From positions 1 to 64,000 of the forward strand of contig JAVMKL010000284.1 in the NCBI GenBank assembly GCA_031732875.1: 64,000 bases of DNA. The letters run 5' to 3'. Below, one piece after another: positions 63,797-64,000 of the stretch. The translations under genes and the position numbers were made by a program. The notes under the pieces are model-generated. The model was not told the DNA's origin. It was given only the letters and a program-made list of their open reading frames with translations, and did not search any database. The number at the start of each line of letters is the position of its first letter. Position 1 is the stretch's first letter. This stretch comes from JAVMKJ01 sp031732875 (lineage in GTDB: Bacteria > Pseudomonadota > Gammaproteobacteria > Competibacterales > Competibacteraceae).

Positions 63797-64000
63797 GGTC
63801 GCTTGAGGATGCGGGCGATGGTGCTGGTGGTCGAGCAGCCCTCGATGTAATCCATCACCACCACCTGGCCTCCGGAATCCCAGACGCAGCGGTTGCCCGG
63901 GATGGTCGTCGGATCGTTGTCGCCACCCTTGACCAGATAATCCGGTTTCACCTCACCGATCACCCGTTCCGGGGTATCTTCGTAAAACGGCATCACCCAG
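63793..64000 (-). CDS. RfaE2/HldE-like nucleotidyltransferase, C-terminal part (cut by window edge)
   Basis: The visible 68 residues match the C-terminus of D-glycero-beta-D-manno-heptose-1-phosphate adenylyltransferases: PFYEDTPERVIGEVKPDYLVKGGD, then GGQVVVMDYIEGCSTTSTIARI. The VKGGD and GCSTT..I motifs are characteristic. This step builds ADP-heptose for LPS core. The frame runs off the window, so the start is not seen. Its stop overlaps the FAD oxidoreductase start (ATGA). Confidence 0.85.
   Translation of the reverse strand, partial: WVMPFYEDTPERVIGEVKPDYLVKGGDNDPTTIPGNRCVWDSGGQVVVMDYIEGCSTTSTIARILKRP

Overview
The window is high-GC chromosomal DNA from a gammaproteobacterium. This rests on gene content and order: ubiE-ubiJ-ubiB downstream of hslV-hslU-DUF971, the yibN-grxC-secB-gpsA block, pilMNOPQ close to aroK-aroB, RpmE2, RlmJ, SthA and PilU. 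A PEP-CTERM protein gene behind a sigma-54-like promoter would fit a floc- or biofilm-forming environmental lineage. A relative of Competibacter/Contendobacter is possible, but that is a guess from gene content. No rRNA, tRNA, CRISPR array or complete insertion sequence was seen.

Layout: 1-658 holds a Uma2-family gene with an in-frame amber codon. 795-3049 (+) carries hemE, a Nudix hydrolase and a CBS-domain protein. 3084-13222 (-) is the type IV pilus assembly operon pilMNOPQ followed by an Ig-like lipoprotein gene, a VapBC-type toxin-antitoxin pair and aroK-aroB; the lipoprotein and TA genes interrupt the usual pilQ-aroK junction. 13463-15998 has small conserved proteins and a 704-bp gene-poor stretch with a perfect 16-bp inverted repeat. 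16046-18559 (-) is DUF2892, yibN-type rhodanese, grxC, secB and gpsA. An ArsR-type regulator, gpmA, a CtpA-type protease and a YajL/DJ-1 protein follow. 22225-27692 (-) is hslV-hslU-DUF971-ubiE-ubiJ-ubiB, headed by a convincing sigma-32 promoter. 27940-34891 holds a PEBP protein, rimO, rpmE2 (with a possible Zur site), gltA, a D,D-carboxypeptidase, a DUF2970 protein and a putative wall-active protein. 35128-39636 holds a sulfurtransferase, rlmJ and the complete AmrS/AmrB/AmrA (AmmeMemoRadiSam) triad. 39647-44081 holds a 5'-nucleotidase-type lipoprotein, ferredoxin, CnoX-type thioredoxin and a TPR-like protein.

The accessory part is 44090-52280 (-): a PLD-nuclease/SNF2-helicase fusion, an Eco57I-type DNA methyltransferase and a VapBC pair in one close-packed operon, with an ATPase gene remnant downstream. 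It looks like a split relative of Type ISP restriction enzymes guarded by a TA module. The methyltransferase's C-terminal specificity region is visibly AT-richer than the rest of the gene. The operon sits 30 bp behind tcdA, and tcdA itself carries an in-frame REP-like palindrome.

52311-60460 returns to housekeeping and metabolic genes: tcdA, tatD, an AraC regulator divergent from a GMC oxidoreductase, sthA, pilU and an aminotransferase. 60461-60970 is an AT-rich regulatory region with a near-perfect sigma-54 promoter and 19-bp direct repeats, driving a PEP-CTERM protein gene. The window ends in an overlapping operon of a heptose-1-phosphate adenylyltransferase-like gene, an FAD oxidoreductase and an aldo/keto reductase.
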